DNA from: Proteles cristata cristata
Lineage: Eukaryota; Chordata; Mammalia; Carnivora; Hyaenidae
Direction: 5' to 3'
Assembly: GCA_017311185.1 (NCBI GenBank)
Contig: JAESUZ010002605.1
Span: 310,001-374,000, forward strand
Length of the DNA: 64,000 nt
Shown: positions 1-10,368 of the stretch, in pieces
Layout of the letters: every line of letters starts with the position of its first letter
Position numbering within the stretch: position 1 is the first letter of the stretch
The notes under the pieces: model-generated
What the model was told of the DNA's origin: nothing
What the model saw: only the letters and a program-made list of their open reading frames with translations
Database searches by the model: none
Translations under genes and position numbers: made by a program

Positions 1-370
1 TGTAAGAGATAATTTTCTGCTGGCAATGTCCTTATCAGGAATGACTGACTCCTGGGCCGTGATTTTAGGCAGTTTACAAAATGCAAAGGAGAAAGATATG
101 GCTGACCCCTGCCCTGCTGACATCCCCATCCTATCCTCCTCCACATCCCCCTACTGTCTCCCTTCTGTGTAGACCCCCTCCACCACCCGCTTCCACATCC
201 TCAGTCTCTGTCTTTCTGAGGCTTCAATTGCTCAACCTCTTTGCTTCTCTAGGAAAAAAACCCTGCAGAGCCCTGATCTAGAGTATTGTATTCCAGGCAA
301 GGGCCACTTAGCTCTTTTATTTGGGTTCCTTGTCCTATCAAAAAACAGCTATTCTTGACTTTTTGTCCTG
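1..370. other. unique non-coding sequence
   Basis: No repeat, gene or RNA was recognised here. The short open frames contain low-complexity proline- and serine-rich runs and look like chance products of pyrimidine-rich DNA. Confidence 0.5.
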
Positions 371-375
371 AGAAA

Positions 376-483
376 GTCTCTGCCATCCTCTCTTTCATCT
401 TCATTCCTTCCCTTCTTCTCTTCTTTCTTCCCTCCCCTTCGTCTCCCTCTCTCCCTTTCTTCCCTCTTTCATTCCTTCCGCTT
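376..483. repeat. CT-rich low-complexity tract
   Basis: An almost pure pyrimidine stretch on the + strand, with irregular TTCC, CTTC and TCTC units. It reads as low-complexity sequence rather than a regular microsatellite. The frames open across it on both strands are a by-product of the composition. Confidence 0.7.
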
Positions 484-804
484 TCAGGACTTTTTTGAGT
501 TTCTCCCATGTATCAGGAACTTTGCTAGTTACTGCTTGTACAAAGATAAATAAAAACCATGAAAAGCATGGACCCTAGAATCCAAATGAGTCCAAGCACA
601 TTGTTAGTGCTCAAAAACATTCAGAATTTACTGCAGTGGGATAAAGGCAGAACTAATAATAATATTTGAGAATATTATGGAAGTTTTCACAGAAAAGAGA
701 CCCTTGGGAGGGTTTTGAGAGATAGAAGAGCAGCAATAACATGAAAGTTGTGACATTTTGTTCTTGAACTAAGAAACTGAATAAATGGAATGAAGCCATC
801 ACTC

Positions 805-880
805 ATTCATTCCTACAGACATTTACTGAGTACTACTATGTGGGGGCCAGCCTGGACTTTAAAGGTATAAATGTGAATAC
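805..880 (-). repeat. possible ancient L2-type LINE fragment
   Basis: 'CATTCATTCCTACAGACATT' followed by 'TACTGAGTACTACTATGTG' resembles the reverse complement of the mammalian L2 3' end, which carries a TTTATTGAGCACCTACTATGTGCC-like pattern. The match is short and degraded, so assignment is tentative. Confidence 0.4.
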
Positions 881-984
881 AGTGTTATTAAGGAAGGAAC
901 TGATAATATTTTAGGGATGGTAATGACACACTTGTAATACTATTAGGTGTATATGTGTAATATATAAAGTATTTTACAGATATC

Positions 985-1024
985 TGTATCTATATCTATA
1001 GATAGATGATAGATGATAATAGAT

Positions 1025-1070
<46 letters not shown>

Positions 1071-1071
1071 G
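985..1071. repeat. (GATA)n microsatellite
   Basis: Interrupted TATC/GATA units give way at about 1026 to an uninterrupted run of GATA tetranucleotides ending at about 1070. A pure run this long suggests length polymorphism. Confidence 0.95.
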
Positions 1072-1250
1072 GTACATACCTATCTTTTAGAGCTACATAC
1101 TATCTAGATGACTGATGAGTTGTGCTTAAACCTAACCCAGAGTGTGAGGTGAGTGAAGGAGCATGAGTGTGAATAGAAGAAACAAGATTGGACATGAGTT
1201 GATAAGCTTGATAATAGGTACATGGAGTCCTCCAAACTAATTTTCCATAT

Positions 1251-1254
<4 letters not shown>

Positions 1255-1297
<43 letters not shown>
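1255..1297. repeat. (GT)n microsatellite
   Basis: About 21 uninterrupted GT dinucleotides that follow TATATAT. A pure dinucleotide run of this length is normally polymorphic. Confidence 0.97.
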
Positions 1298-1299
<2 letters not shown>

Positions 1300-3110
1300 A
1301 ATTACCTTCAATAATAAGGTTTACAAATGAATATGGGACAGTCAGTCCTTCCTTTAGAGTCAAGCCTGGGACACGGACACTGGATACCATATTACATTGC
1401 CTTGTAATGTGATGTCTGCACAGGCCAGTTTTAAATAAATAGGGGATAAGAGCTCCAAAGTTAATGAAGGGTGTTGAGGCTCTGGCTGATTCTATATATG
1501 AATGCTTTTCGTATTCATCACATTAGTGGCTCCCTTGACAGAGACCTTAGTATGCTTCCTTTTTTAGTGTGAAATAAATGGGGGAAGCAGGTGGAGATCT
1601 TGTACTATACGAGGCAGTTTACTCATTCTGGTAATTATATGGCACTTCCATTGAAGCTTCTGGAATTCTAAAGTTCTTTCAAGGGATACATAATCTATCA
1701 CTTTTCTGTAGAGGGATTCAAAATTGGAGACACAAAAGTGAATTAGTCATTATGTTGCCACTATATAATGGAATCGCTGATGTGCTATTACCTCAGCATT
1801 GCTCTCTTGCAGTCTTTATGATTTTACCTGCCTCCTGAATGTCTACATTTAATACCTCTCTCCAGATGTCTTAATCTGCATTTAATTCCTGCTTGAATCT
1901 AGTTTTCTTTTTTACTCAGATTCCTAAATTCTTTGGGCTTGTTCATGTACTTTCTCTATCCATGTAGTTGCTTGCCAAGCCACCACATTTAATATCATTA
2001 AAAATTTCATCCCTGTGTTACTATCTTTCTTTTCTAGATCACTACATAGAGGCAAATGTGTGGGAGGGAACTACAAATAGTGTTCCATTAATTAATCAAC
2101 AAAAGATAAGCTTTTTTATGTTAAAAGGCATAAATAGCTCTCTAGCTGATGACATACACATTCATCTGAGTTTATCCATGTATTTATTTTGTGTATCCCA
2201 CTTCTTCCCAAAAGAGATATGAGTTAGGGTATACTTGCCACATGGCTCATTAAAATAAATAGGAAAGTAGAATTAAGGTCATTAAGAGAAGAAGATGCAA
2301 ATATTAATTGAGGCTAATTCAATTAATATGAGGATTCAGCATAAACTTTGACTACCACAGAGTTGCACAGTAATGTTTGACAATCTTCTTTTCTTATTGC
2401 TAGTTAACAAAAGAACATTAATTTTTACATGGGAAAAGATTGGGACACTTACCTCTGTGGTTTCCTTGATGGTATCCTAATTGAAATTAAATGCTGATGT
2501 CTATGTAATTGTTAGATGCTGAAATATTTACTATATCTCATTATTTTGTAATTATTAAATTCAACTGAAGTAAAATATGTATTCAATAGCTTTTATATTA
2601 AATAGGTTCTAGATTGAAAGTGATAAAAAGGGAAATTCATGGTAATATTTGTTGATACAGATCATTCTACAGAGAAAATACAATCAATATGATGAGTTTA
2701 TGATAAAAGAATGTATAAAGTATTTATGGGGAGACAGATTCAAGGATATATTCATTCTCCCTTGTGAATGTAAGTGTGAGCAAGGCAAGCAAGGAGTCTT
2801 TTGGGGACACTACCACCTGATTAGAAAAAGCAAGGTCCCAGACAGAGGGCCCAGTGGAACCATGCAACCAACCATCTCTCACCATCAAATCCCATAATCA
2901 TACATCAGAGCCAATCTATGCACCCACGTCCTGTGCAAAATCCTTACTCCCCAAAACCAGAATAGAATGGTTGCTATTTTATTCGCTAAATTATTTCATT
3001 TTATTGGCTGGGAGAGGAACTCTTATGCAACAACAGATAATCAAGACACTGATCAAGTTCAGCTCACCACTCTTTTTGCTGGGATTTCTCTAAGATCTTT
3101 TTAACCACCT
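1298..3110. other. unique AT-rich non-coding sequence
   Basis: No repeat or gene was recognised. Open frames at 1968-2222, 2649-2897 and 2854-3093 are short, overlap in different frames and have no recognisable domain, splice context or codon bias. Confidence 0.5.
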
Positions 3111-3114
3111 ACCT

Positions 3115-3640
3115 GCCCTTTGTCTTTGTCAGTTTCTACTCTACTCTCTACCTGACACAGGAATCTTTCCAAACATCCCTCTGATTACATAACTTCTTTG
3201 CTTAACAGTCTTCAGGGGGCTCCCCACTGCTTTCAAAACAAACTTGGAATCTCTTCATGTTACTCTGAGTCTTTTCACAGGTTATTCACAATATCATTTT
3301 GCTTATGTATCTATCCTCATCTCTGTATCCTCCCTCCATTGTGAACCATAGCCCAGCTATGCTGATGACTTACAGCTCTGCCAGACATGCCACAGACCTC
3401 TCAACCTGTGAACACATTCTTGACTCTGCCTGGAATGTTTAGCTCCACTCACTTCAGATTTCCCACCTTCCGTTTAATCTGGTTAACTCCTATTTATTCT
3501 TCAGATTTCTGTTCAAATATCCTTTCCTCCAGATAATGCTTCCTCAGGAGCAATACCTGTAATACCTATGTTGTGAGCATCCCCAAAACTCTCTTGCATC
3601 TTGAATGTTCCTGAAATACCATCACCATTAATTTAAGCTT
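3115..3640 (+). repeat. L2 LINE fragment
   Basis: The segment has the order typical of an L2 3' region: 'TCTGCCTGGAATGTTTAGC', then 'TTCAGATTTCTGTTCAAATA' and 'CCTTTCCTCCAGATAATGC'. These match the mammalian pattern CTGGAATG..CTTCAGGTCTCTGCTCAAATG..CCTCAGAGAGGCCTTCC. It is strongly diverged and non-coding. Confidence 0.65.
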
Positions 3641-3867
3641 CAATGTGTCCCCATGCTATGAGCAAGACTAAATTTTGCTAGTGGTTAACAGTCATTAAAG
3701 CTAGAACGCTCCAACCATTATGTCAGCTGCTACCATACTCTTGATAAAATATCTCCACAGAAGTCTAAAGCAACCTGATTTCCAATCATGATGGACAGTT
3801 TACCTCTTACTTTTAGAGACTATTATTCAAATATATTCAAGTTTGTGTGGCAATCTTATATGATGCA

Positions 3868-3934
3868 TTATATATATATATGTATATATATGAATATCAT
3901 ATCATATCATATATGTATATATATATATATATAT
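3868..3934. repeat. (AT)n / ATATC simple repeat
   Basis: Alternating TA dinucleotides are interrupted by GTATATA and three ATATC units. The tract directly abuts the target site of the SINE that follows. Confidence 0.9.
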
Positions 3935-3946
3935 GAAACGAGGAAT

Positions 3947-4114
3947 GGGGTGCCTGGGTGGCTCAGTCAGTTAAGTATCCAACTTCAGCTCAGGTCATGA
4001 TCTTAACAGTTCATGGGTTCATGCCCCACATCGGGCTCTGTGATGACAGCTCAGAGCCTGGAGCCTGCTTCAGATTCTGTGTCTCCCTCTCTCTCTGCAC
4101 CTCCCCCACTTGTG

Positions 4115-4145
<31 letters not shown>

Positions 4146-4168
4146 AAAAATAAATAAATTTAAAAAAA
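3947..4168 (+). mobile_element. felid CAN SINE (tRNA-Lys derived)
   Basis: The full element runs from the 'GGGGTGCCTGGGTGGCTCAG' head through the tRNA-related A and B boxes, a (TC)n tract at about 4120-4145 and an AAATAAATAAA tail. Flanking direct repeats at 3935-3946 and 4169-4180 (GAAACGAGGAAT and GAATCTAGGAAT) match at 10 of 12 bases and look like an aged target-site duplication. Confidence 0.95.
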
Positions 4169-4180
4169 GAATCTAGGAAT

Positions 4181-5507
4181 AAGGTAGCTGATTCTTTCTG
4201 AAGCACCATGGAGAAAAGATATCCCAAATCTATGCTGCATAAAAAGTTCTGGATCCTTGAGATAGCCTTCACCTTCAAAGCTATCACTGTTGCCTCTTTA
4301 TGTGAAATGATAGCCCATCCCTTTCCTCAAGCCTACAGCTGCACATCAATGAGGAAGAAGAACCCAACTGCACACCAATGAGGAAGAAATTGGAAAGGGC
4401 AAAGCTTGAAGGTAGGTCATATGTCTTTTAGCAGTTTCATGGGACCTGGAGAGAGGTACTGTGTCCAGTCTGGCTAGTGTCTGGCACTGGACAGAATCAG
4501 GGAGAGTCTCTGAGGGATAGCATCAGGTCGTGACTTATTTAACCTGGATTTGTTTCCTATGGGGCTCCTATCAACAGGATCTCAATGTGCGGTCCTTCCC
4601 ACTAAAATGCCTAACTGCTTTGATCTTGAGAGATTAATTCTGTATTTTTGTGATTTTTATATTGAACACAATGAATACAGCTACACAGTTGTCATGGTTA
4701 GTCTTGTTCTCCTCTCCCCACCACTCACATTCCCTCCTGGACTATCTCCCAGGTCCCTCTTTAACCTTTCCCCCCAGATAACTTTTCCAGCTTTGACTAC
4801 TTCACATGGAGCCTAGGGCCTCTCAGGATTCCTAGACCCCATTCTGGAAAAGACTGCTTTAGGGATCTGATCTCAGTCTCCTTGTCATATTGTATTTCAA
4901 AACAAGATTACTCGCTGTGACACAGCATGAAGCAAAAGCAGAAAATACATCATAAATAAAGAATAAAACTACTGGGAAACTGGCCATGCCAGTATAAATG
5001 AGAAGTAACCAATGAGAATAAATTTCTACAGATTGCATTCAATTGTTTCAGAATTTCTAAGAAATGAATTTATTTTTCTTATTACTATATTTCTTTGCAG
5101 TTGATGGGTCCTCAGCAGGCGGAGGACCTGTATACATAAACATTTTTCTTCAATCATGTAGAAATCTGAATCATAAAATATGTCATGCATTCTATTCTAC
5201 TGTGTCACAGCAATCAACAACAGTTAAATTTGGTTTGAACTTCCCAAAACATCAACTGATCTAATGATAAGTAAGACCAGAAAGGCTTTAAATAACAGTA
5301 GAAATGAACTTTTTGAGTCCCTTCACAATAGAAATGGCTGCATTTAACATATTTTCATAAACCCCTAGCTTCATATCACATGCACATTCAATCACGTTAC
5401 AGTGTTCATCTACTGGAAGTAAATATTCTATTAAGTACTTTGAAGAATCCAGAGCCATAGTAGACATGACCCCCTACTTGAGTGTCCTTGGTTCTTGCTA
5501 AATCAAA
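4181..5507. other. unique non-coding sequence with a 29-bp-period local duplication
   Basis: No gene or dispersed repeat was recognised. At 4339-4359 and 4368-4388 a 21-bp word starting CTGCACA and ending GAGGAAGAA occurs twice with one mismatch, a local tandem duplication. A pyrimidine stretch ending in TTTGCAG near 5100 resembles a splice acceptor, but no exon can be built on it. Confidence 0.5.
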
Positions 5508-5541
5508 CTGTAAAAGAAATTCTCTTTTACAGAGAATTTCT
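5508..5541. repeat. overlapping inverted repeats (possible cruciform)
   Basis: CTGTAAAAG (5508-5516) is perfectly complementary to CTTTTACAG (5524-5532) across a 7-nt spacer. AGAAATTCTC (5515-5524) is complementary to GAGAATTTCT (5532-5541). The two hairpins share bases and are mutually exclusive. They sit about 20 bp upstream of a SINE. Confidence 0.8.
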
Positions 5542-5560
5542 GTAAAAAATTCTGTTTTCT

Positions 5561-5780
5561 GGGGTACCTGGGTGGTTCAGTCGGTTAAGCCTCCGACTTC
5601 GGCTCAGGTCATGATCACATGGTTTGTGGATTCGAGCCCTGCATCGGGCTCTGTGCTGACAGCTAGCTCAGAGCCTGGAGCCTGCTTCCGATTCTGTGTC
5701 TCCCTCTCTCTCTGACCCTCCCCTGTTCACGCTGTTTATCTCTCTCTCTCAGAAATAAATAAAAAATATTTTTAAAAAAA
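5561..5780 (+). mobile_element. felid CAN SINE
   Basis: It has the 'GGGGTACCTGGGTGGTTCAG' head, a B box in 'GGATTCGAGCCC', the CAGAGCCTGGAGCCTGCTTC body and an AATAAATAAAAA tail. A duplicated GCTAGCTC in the body lengthens the CAGCTCAGAGCC segment, as in the copy at 29481. AAAAAATTCT occurs on both sides (5544-5553, 5775-5784) and may be part of the target duplication. Confidence 0.93.
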
Positions 5781-6169
5781 TTCTCAGAAAAAAATGTATA
5801 AGATTGATGCTAAGATATAATCAAAGATTAAAAATCTAATTGGGCCATTTGCAATTCTTTTTTTCTGCCATTCTACAAATATGTGTTTATTCATTACCAT
5901 ATACTTGGTACAGAGTAATTATTAAGAAAAAGATAACCAACAGCTAAATTAGAGATCAACAGGCAAGGCAGAATGGAGGGCCTCTAGGTGGGGTGGTGGG
6001 TAAGTTTCTCTGAGAAGGTATTCACACTGAGGCCTAACAGATGAGGAACTATGAGGGAGGTGGGAAAGAGGAAAAGAAAGACTTGTGTCCTTTGAAGATG
6101 TACCTCAGGGAGACTAAATCAGACTGCTTTTTGTCCCTACTACACACCATGTGTTTTCACCTCAGCGCA

Positions 6170-6440
6170 TGAAATAGATGTTCCCTTCATTTAGCATTCC
6201 TTTTCTTCATCCTTTTACTCTGTGCTCAGATGCCCCTTCTTCCAGGTAGACCTCTCCATTTCTCTCAGGCTGAGTTTCAGTGCCATTCCTCTCTTCCTGT
6301 GACTATCTCTGTAATTCCACATAGCCTATAAGATTGCGTTGTTAGGTAACTATGAGTGATTTAAAAGCAGGAACTTTGCTTCCGGTGGATCTGTACCCCC
6401 GTAGTCTAACAGAGCTCAATGACATTCCAGTTGCCATCTA
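6170..6440 (+). repeat. possible L2 LINE fragment
   Basis: Weak resemblance to the L2 3' region: 'TGTGCTCAGATGCCCCTTCT', 'CAGGAACTTTGCTTCCGG' and 'CTGTACCCCCGTAGTCTAAC' echo CTCAAATGTCACCTCCT, CAGGGACTTTGTCTTG and GTATCCCCAGCGCCTAG. No coding capacity remains. Confidence 0.4.
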
Positions 6441-6925
6441 ATATCTATTCTTTAAGTAATTCACCAACTATATGCCAGATATTTCCCCCTTTTTCCCCTA
6501 CAGATTGAATTCTGCTTTGTTCTGAATGGCAATTACAATCTTAACATTTTTATTTTAAATTAAAGAAGATACCGAAATAAATCTCCCAGTCCCTTTTGCA
6601 CTGAATGACAGCATTCTGACAATAACATATTAACACAAGACTGCTGGGAATTCGGGGGAAGTTTTGCTTTCCTGATATTTGTGACACACTTTCTTCTTTA
6701 TGGCTTTCTTCTCTTATCCTAGAATACAAACACGAGCCTGGACTGTAAGAAAGCCATCTACTGAAGATGAGGAAGGAGAAATCAAGGAGTCTGAGTCCTT
6801 GATTATTTCCTGCATCAGCCGCACAAGACCAAGTCTTTTTTCACATGAGAAAAAAAAACCCGCAACAATCATAGACAGATTTCTATTATATGCAGCCTAA
6901 TACAAGCCTACCTGATAAAATATCT
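6441..6925. other. unique non-coding sequence
   Basis: Nothing recognised. The 66-aa frame at 6700-6900 follows a TTCTCTTATCCTAG that resembles a splice acceptor, but its product matches nothing I know and a downstream donor is not evident. Confidence 0.4.
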
Positions 6926-6929
6926 GAAA

Positions 6930-7165
6930 GCATGAAGACCATGGACAGGTGGCTTTTAGTTACACTCTGGTTCTAAGATTTAGCCAAATCACCCTCAACA
7001 AGCTATTAGCTCCTCTAACCTTCAGTTTTTTCATCTATAAATAAGGACAACATTAACAGCTGATTTAAAATGCTGGTGTAAGAACTGAACGAGATGATAT
7101 AAGCTACATTTTAAGCATATGGTCTGGCAAAAATAAATACTTTATGAAGATTAGCTATTATTGTT
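6930..7165 (+). repeat. MIR SINE
   Basis: A diverged MIR: 'TTAGCCAAATCACCCTCAAC' stands for the TGTGACCTTGGGCAAG core, followed by 'CCTTCAGTTTTTTCATCTAT' (CCTCAGTTTCCTCATCTGTAA), 'GAACTGAACGAGATGATATA' and a closing GGTCTGGCAAAAATAAATAC. The order and spacing match the family. Confidence 0.8.
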
Positions 7166-7324
7166 ATATTAATAAATACTTATCAAAAGAGTAAATGAAG
7201 AAGCAAATTCTTGCCTTTGGATTGTCTAATGAAGTTATCAAATTTGGGAAAGAAATGAAAGAAATAGATCATAGGAACCCCAAAATCAACAGATGTTTAA
7301 GTGAGTGCTACTGATTTTTCTCAA

Positions 7325-8045
7325 TGCTTTTTTGTTTTAATAAACTTGTTTTTAGAGTAGTTTGGGATTTTTTCATAAAAAAAAAAAATCAAGATAGTAG
7401 AAAGAGTTCCCATACACACCCTACACCCTGTTTCTTCTGTCATTAACATCTAACATGAATGTGGTACGTTATCACAACTAACAAACCAGTATTGATACTG
7501 TATTAACTAAAGTCAATACTTCATTCAGAATTTCTTTGTTTTTACCTAATGTCCTGGTTTTTTTTACCAACCAGGATAACACATACATTTAGTCATTATG
7601 TCTCCTTAAGTTTCCTCTTGGCAGTGACAGTTCTCCAGACTTGTCCTTCCTGTTGATGACCTGGACAGTTTTGAGGAGTATTAGTCAGGTATTTTGTAAA
7701 ATGTTTCTCAACTGGGATGCTTCTGATGTTTTCTTGTGATTAGACTGAGGTAATGTGTTTTTCACAAGAAAACCTCAGAGGTAGTGTCATTTCTATCACA
7801 TCATATCAAGGCCACATCCTATCAACATGACTTATTACTGTTGATGTTGACCTTCATCATCTGGATGAGGTGGTGTCTGTCAGATCTGTCCACTGCAAAG
7901 TTACTTCCCCCCCCCGCCCCTTCCCACACTGTGCGCTTTGGAAGGAATTCGATATGCACAGCCAGACTTAAGGAGTATGTTTCACCTCTGTGAATTGTCT
8001 AAAGTCATGGGTAACTTGAGTGTATTATGTTTACGATGATTTTTT
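7325..8045 (-). mobile_element. L1M-type LINE 3' UTR, antisense
   Basis: Read on the minus strand this is the 3' end of an ancient mammalian L1M family. The + strand shows 'GAGTTCCCATACACACCCTA', 'CAGTATTGATACTGTATTAA', 'ATTTAGTCATTATGTCTCC', 'TTTTGAGGAGTATTAGTCAG' and 'CATGACTTATTACTGTTGAT' in the expected antisense order. A poly-A tail equivalent (T/A-rich) lies at 7325-7390. The same 3' end lies in the opposite orientation at 61.8-62.7 kb. Confidence 0.8.
7907..7925 (-). other. C-rich run, possible minus-strand G-quadruplex
   Basis: Nine C, then G, four C, TT and three C on the + strand. The complement offers G3, G4 and a G9 run that could supply two further tracts. Confidence 0.35.
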
Positions 8046-9212
8046 ATGATTATGATAGTCACTGAAGTTCCAGATTCCCTTCATTAAAACTATGGGAGAG
8101 AAGTAAAGAACCAAGAAAGGAGAAAGTAGATAGTCGTTAAGTGTTGTTCACTGACTGAGTCAACATCATTCAGTAACTGGAACTAACTGGTTGGTTCACC
8201 AAAGAGTTTCAGAACAAATAACAATTGAGACTTTTTGTTGAACTATTCCCAAAGATGACTGCATAAGAGTTAGAAATGGTCACTGTCTTTGAATCAGAAG
8301 CATCATATCACCCAATGATTTCTAATGCAGCAAAGATAGGACTTTGGTCTTTGCCATTAAACACATATATTCAGATCCAAAGCCCTCCTCTTTGCAGCTC
8401 AATGTCTCTCTCTAGTAAACAGCCACACCTACCCTGGGGAGCTGTGAGGACTGAATATGCAAACACTTGGAAAGCACTCAACATACTTCCCAGTGCCCAG
8501 TAATTGCTGTAAAACATTCAGTTTTCACCACTTTTGCACATGTTACAACATTTTTGGACTCTTTATTCCAAAAATTAAAATTCTAAATGTTCAAGAGGAG
8601 GGGATAATATCCTGAACATATGCAATTTTTGCAAAGCAGTTAATTAGCAGGGAAAATACATTTTAAAGAATGACAAATATCTTAAAAGCAAGTATTCTAT
8701 TTTTTCCCCTATAGGAACAGCTTATTTTGACTCTGAGTATAGCTGGCATAACTTATACTTCAACTCTTCCATTCCTAATTAGTTTTTCTCACTAGCTATT
8801 TTATCCCTTCCCTTGTGCAGAACTTTCCTAATGGATTGCTGGTGATTAAGACCTTTACATATGACAGAGCCAGTATATTCACTGGTATTTTCACTGCTAC
8901 TGCTCTCTATTCATTCAAAGTGCCACTTTTTCTACTTGACTCTTTTGTGCCTAAAGTATTCTAAATTTAATTTCCCAGGAGCTACCCCCAAATAGTAGAT
9001 ATGTTATGGGAGACTGTACTTGTCTAACTTTTGCCATTAGGAACACTATAAAAATAGAGCAAGCGAAAGATTTCTTTCTTTTAAAAACAACATTCTCACA
9101 TCATCAGATAGGTGTTTAAATATTTATCAAATCATCCCACTTAAAATTTTAACTTCGGGTTCAGCCACACCGTGACTCATGAAAAGTTGTAACTTTCTGG
9201 GCTAAGGTTCAG
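8046..9212. other. unique AT-rich non-coding sequence
   Basis: No repeat family, RNA or gene was recognised. The only open frame of note (8276-8503, 75 aa) has no recognisable features. Confidence 0.5.
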
Positions 9213-9227
9213 TGACTAGGCATCTTA

Positions 9228-9434
9228 TTTATTTTTTATTTTTTTTAACATTTATTTATTTATGAGATAGAGAGAGACAGCACGAGCTGGAGAGGGGCAG
9301 AGAGAGAGGGAGACACAGAATATGAAACAGGCTCCAGGCTCTGAGCTGTCAGCAGAGAGCCGATGTGGGGCGCGAACCCATGGACCATGAGATCATGACC
9401 TGAGCCGAAGTCGGACGGTTAACCAACTGAGCCA
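9228..9434 (-). mobile_element. felid CAN SINE, slightly 5'-truncated
   Basis: In antisense, from poly-T and ATTTATTTATTTATGAGA at the left to 'GGTTAACCAACTGAGCCA' at the right. The last 12 or so bases of the tRNA head (CCAGGCGCCCC in this orientation) are missing. A perfect 15-bp target-site duplication TGACTAGGCATCTTA flanks it at 9213-9227 and 9435-9449, so the truncation happened at insertion and not later. Confidence 0.97.
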
Positions 9435-9449
9435 TGACTAGGCATCTTA

Positions 9450-10318
9450 AAGACTTCTACCACCAGATGGCAAATAAAAATAGGTCATTTTTTTCTGATT
9501 GAGTACTAGTTGGAAGGCCCTGAGGGAAAATTTAACGGGAATTAATGTCTTTTCCAAGGATCCTGTAACCAGCTGGAGATACAGCGTAGTCATCAGTGGC
9601 ATCAGGACACAGGCATCTAAACCTTAAAGGCCTCCTCCTGAGGCCCTACTCAACAAAACCTTTTATAGATATACAGTGAGCCAAAGGAGAATATTTATTG
9701 CTTCGTGTCTACATTATAATTCTTTCAGTGATTATCAAATAAAGGGAAGTGCTAAAAAAAATAGGTATCAATAGGTCATCTGTTTCTATTTCCAATCTTT
9801 TCATGCTGGCTCTCTGTTACCAGCCTAGTGACACTAAGATACACTAAATATATTATGGTGGCCCCAAAATATATGATAAGGAAAGAAACTATGAAGCAGG
9901 CCTGATCTCTGCTTTGACTTCCACCCACATTTTTCTGTACCCAGAGGTGTACCCCAGTCCCCAAAAGAAGTTATGATGTAAGAGTTAGCTCTAAGCCTAA
10001 CTTCATTTGAAAACAAAACAAACAAGAATTGACTAGCTCATTTTGTCGATTAAAGCTGATTCAACCTTATAATTATTGTCACCAATGCAATTAAAAGTGT
10101 ATGAAAATCTAAAATGTGCAGAGTATATTGGTCTGCAGGAAATTTCAGTGTTTGTTATTTTTGTATGGGGGAAGAGCTTTTCTTTCAGATTATAGCTCAC
10201 AGAAAAACTTCTCTCTTCCCAACACAAAACCTGCACTTGTAAACTCTCTCTGTCACTGAAACACAGTTCACATTCATAGACACACCATAACCATACACAT
10301 ACCCATGCCCTCTCCTAC
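9450..10318. other. unique non-coding sequence
   Basis: No repeat or gene recognised. Overlapping minus-strand open frames at 9776-10025 and 10033-10236 show no conserved motif. Confidence 0.5.
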
Positions 10319-10368
10319 ACACACATCTGTAGTTCTTAAGAGAAGACACACATCTGTAGTTCTTAAGA
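10319..10368. repeat. local tandem duplication, period 27 bp
   Basis: A 23-bp word beginning ACACACATCTG and ending TTCTTAAGA is present at 10319-10341 and again, identical, at 10346-10368, separated by GAAG plus flanking A. Perfect identity suggests a recent slippage event. Confidence 0.9.

Noticed and set aside
1025..1070. CRISPR-like regular repeat
   Set aside because: A tetranucleotide microsatellite without spacers, in a vertebrate genome.
5080..5264. Exon after a splice-acceptor-like TTTCTTTGCAG
   Set aside because: No reading frame with recognisable protein, and no matching donor. Such acceptor-like strings are common in AT/T-rich DNA.
6700..6900. Exon after TTCTCTTATCCTAG
   Set aside because: The acidic 66-aa frame matches nothing known and the segment has no other exon signals.
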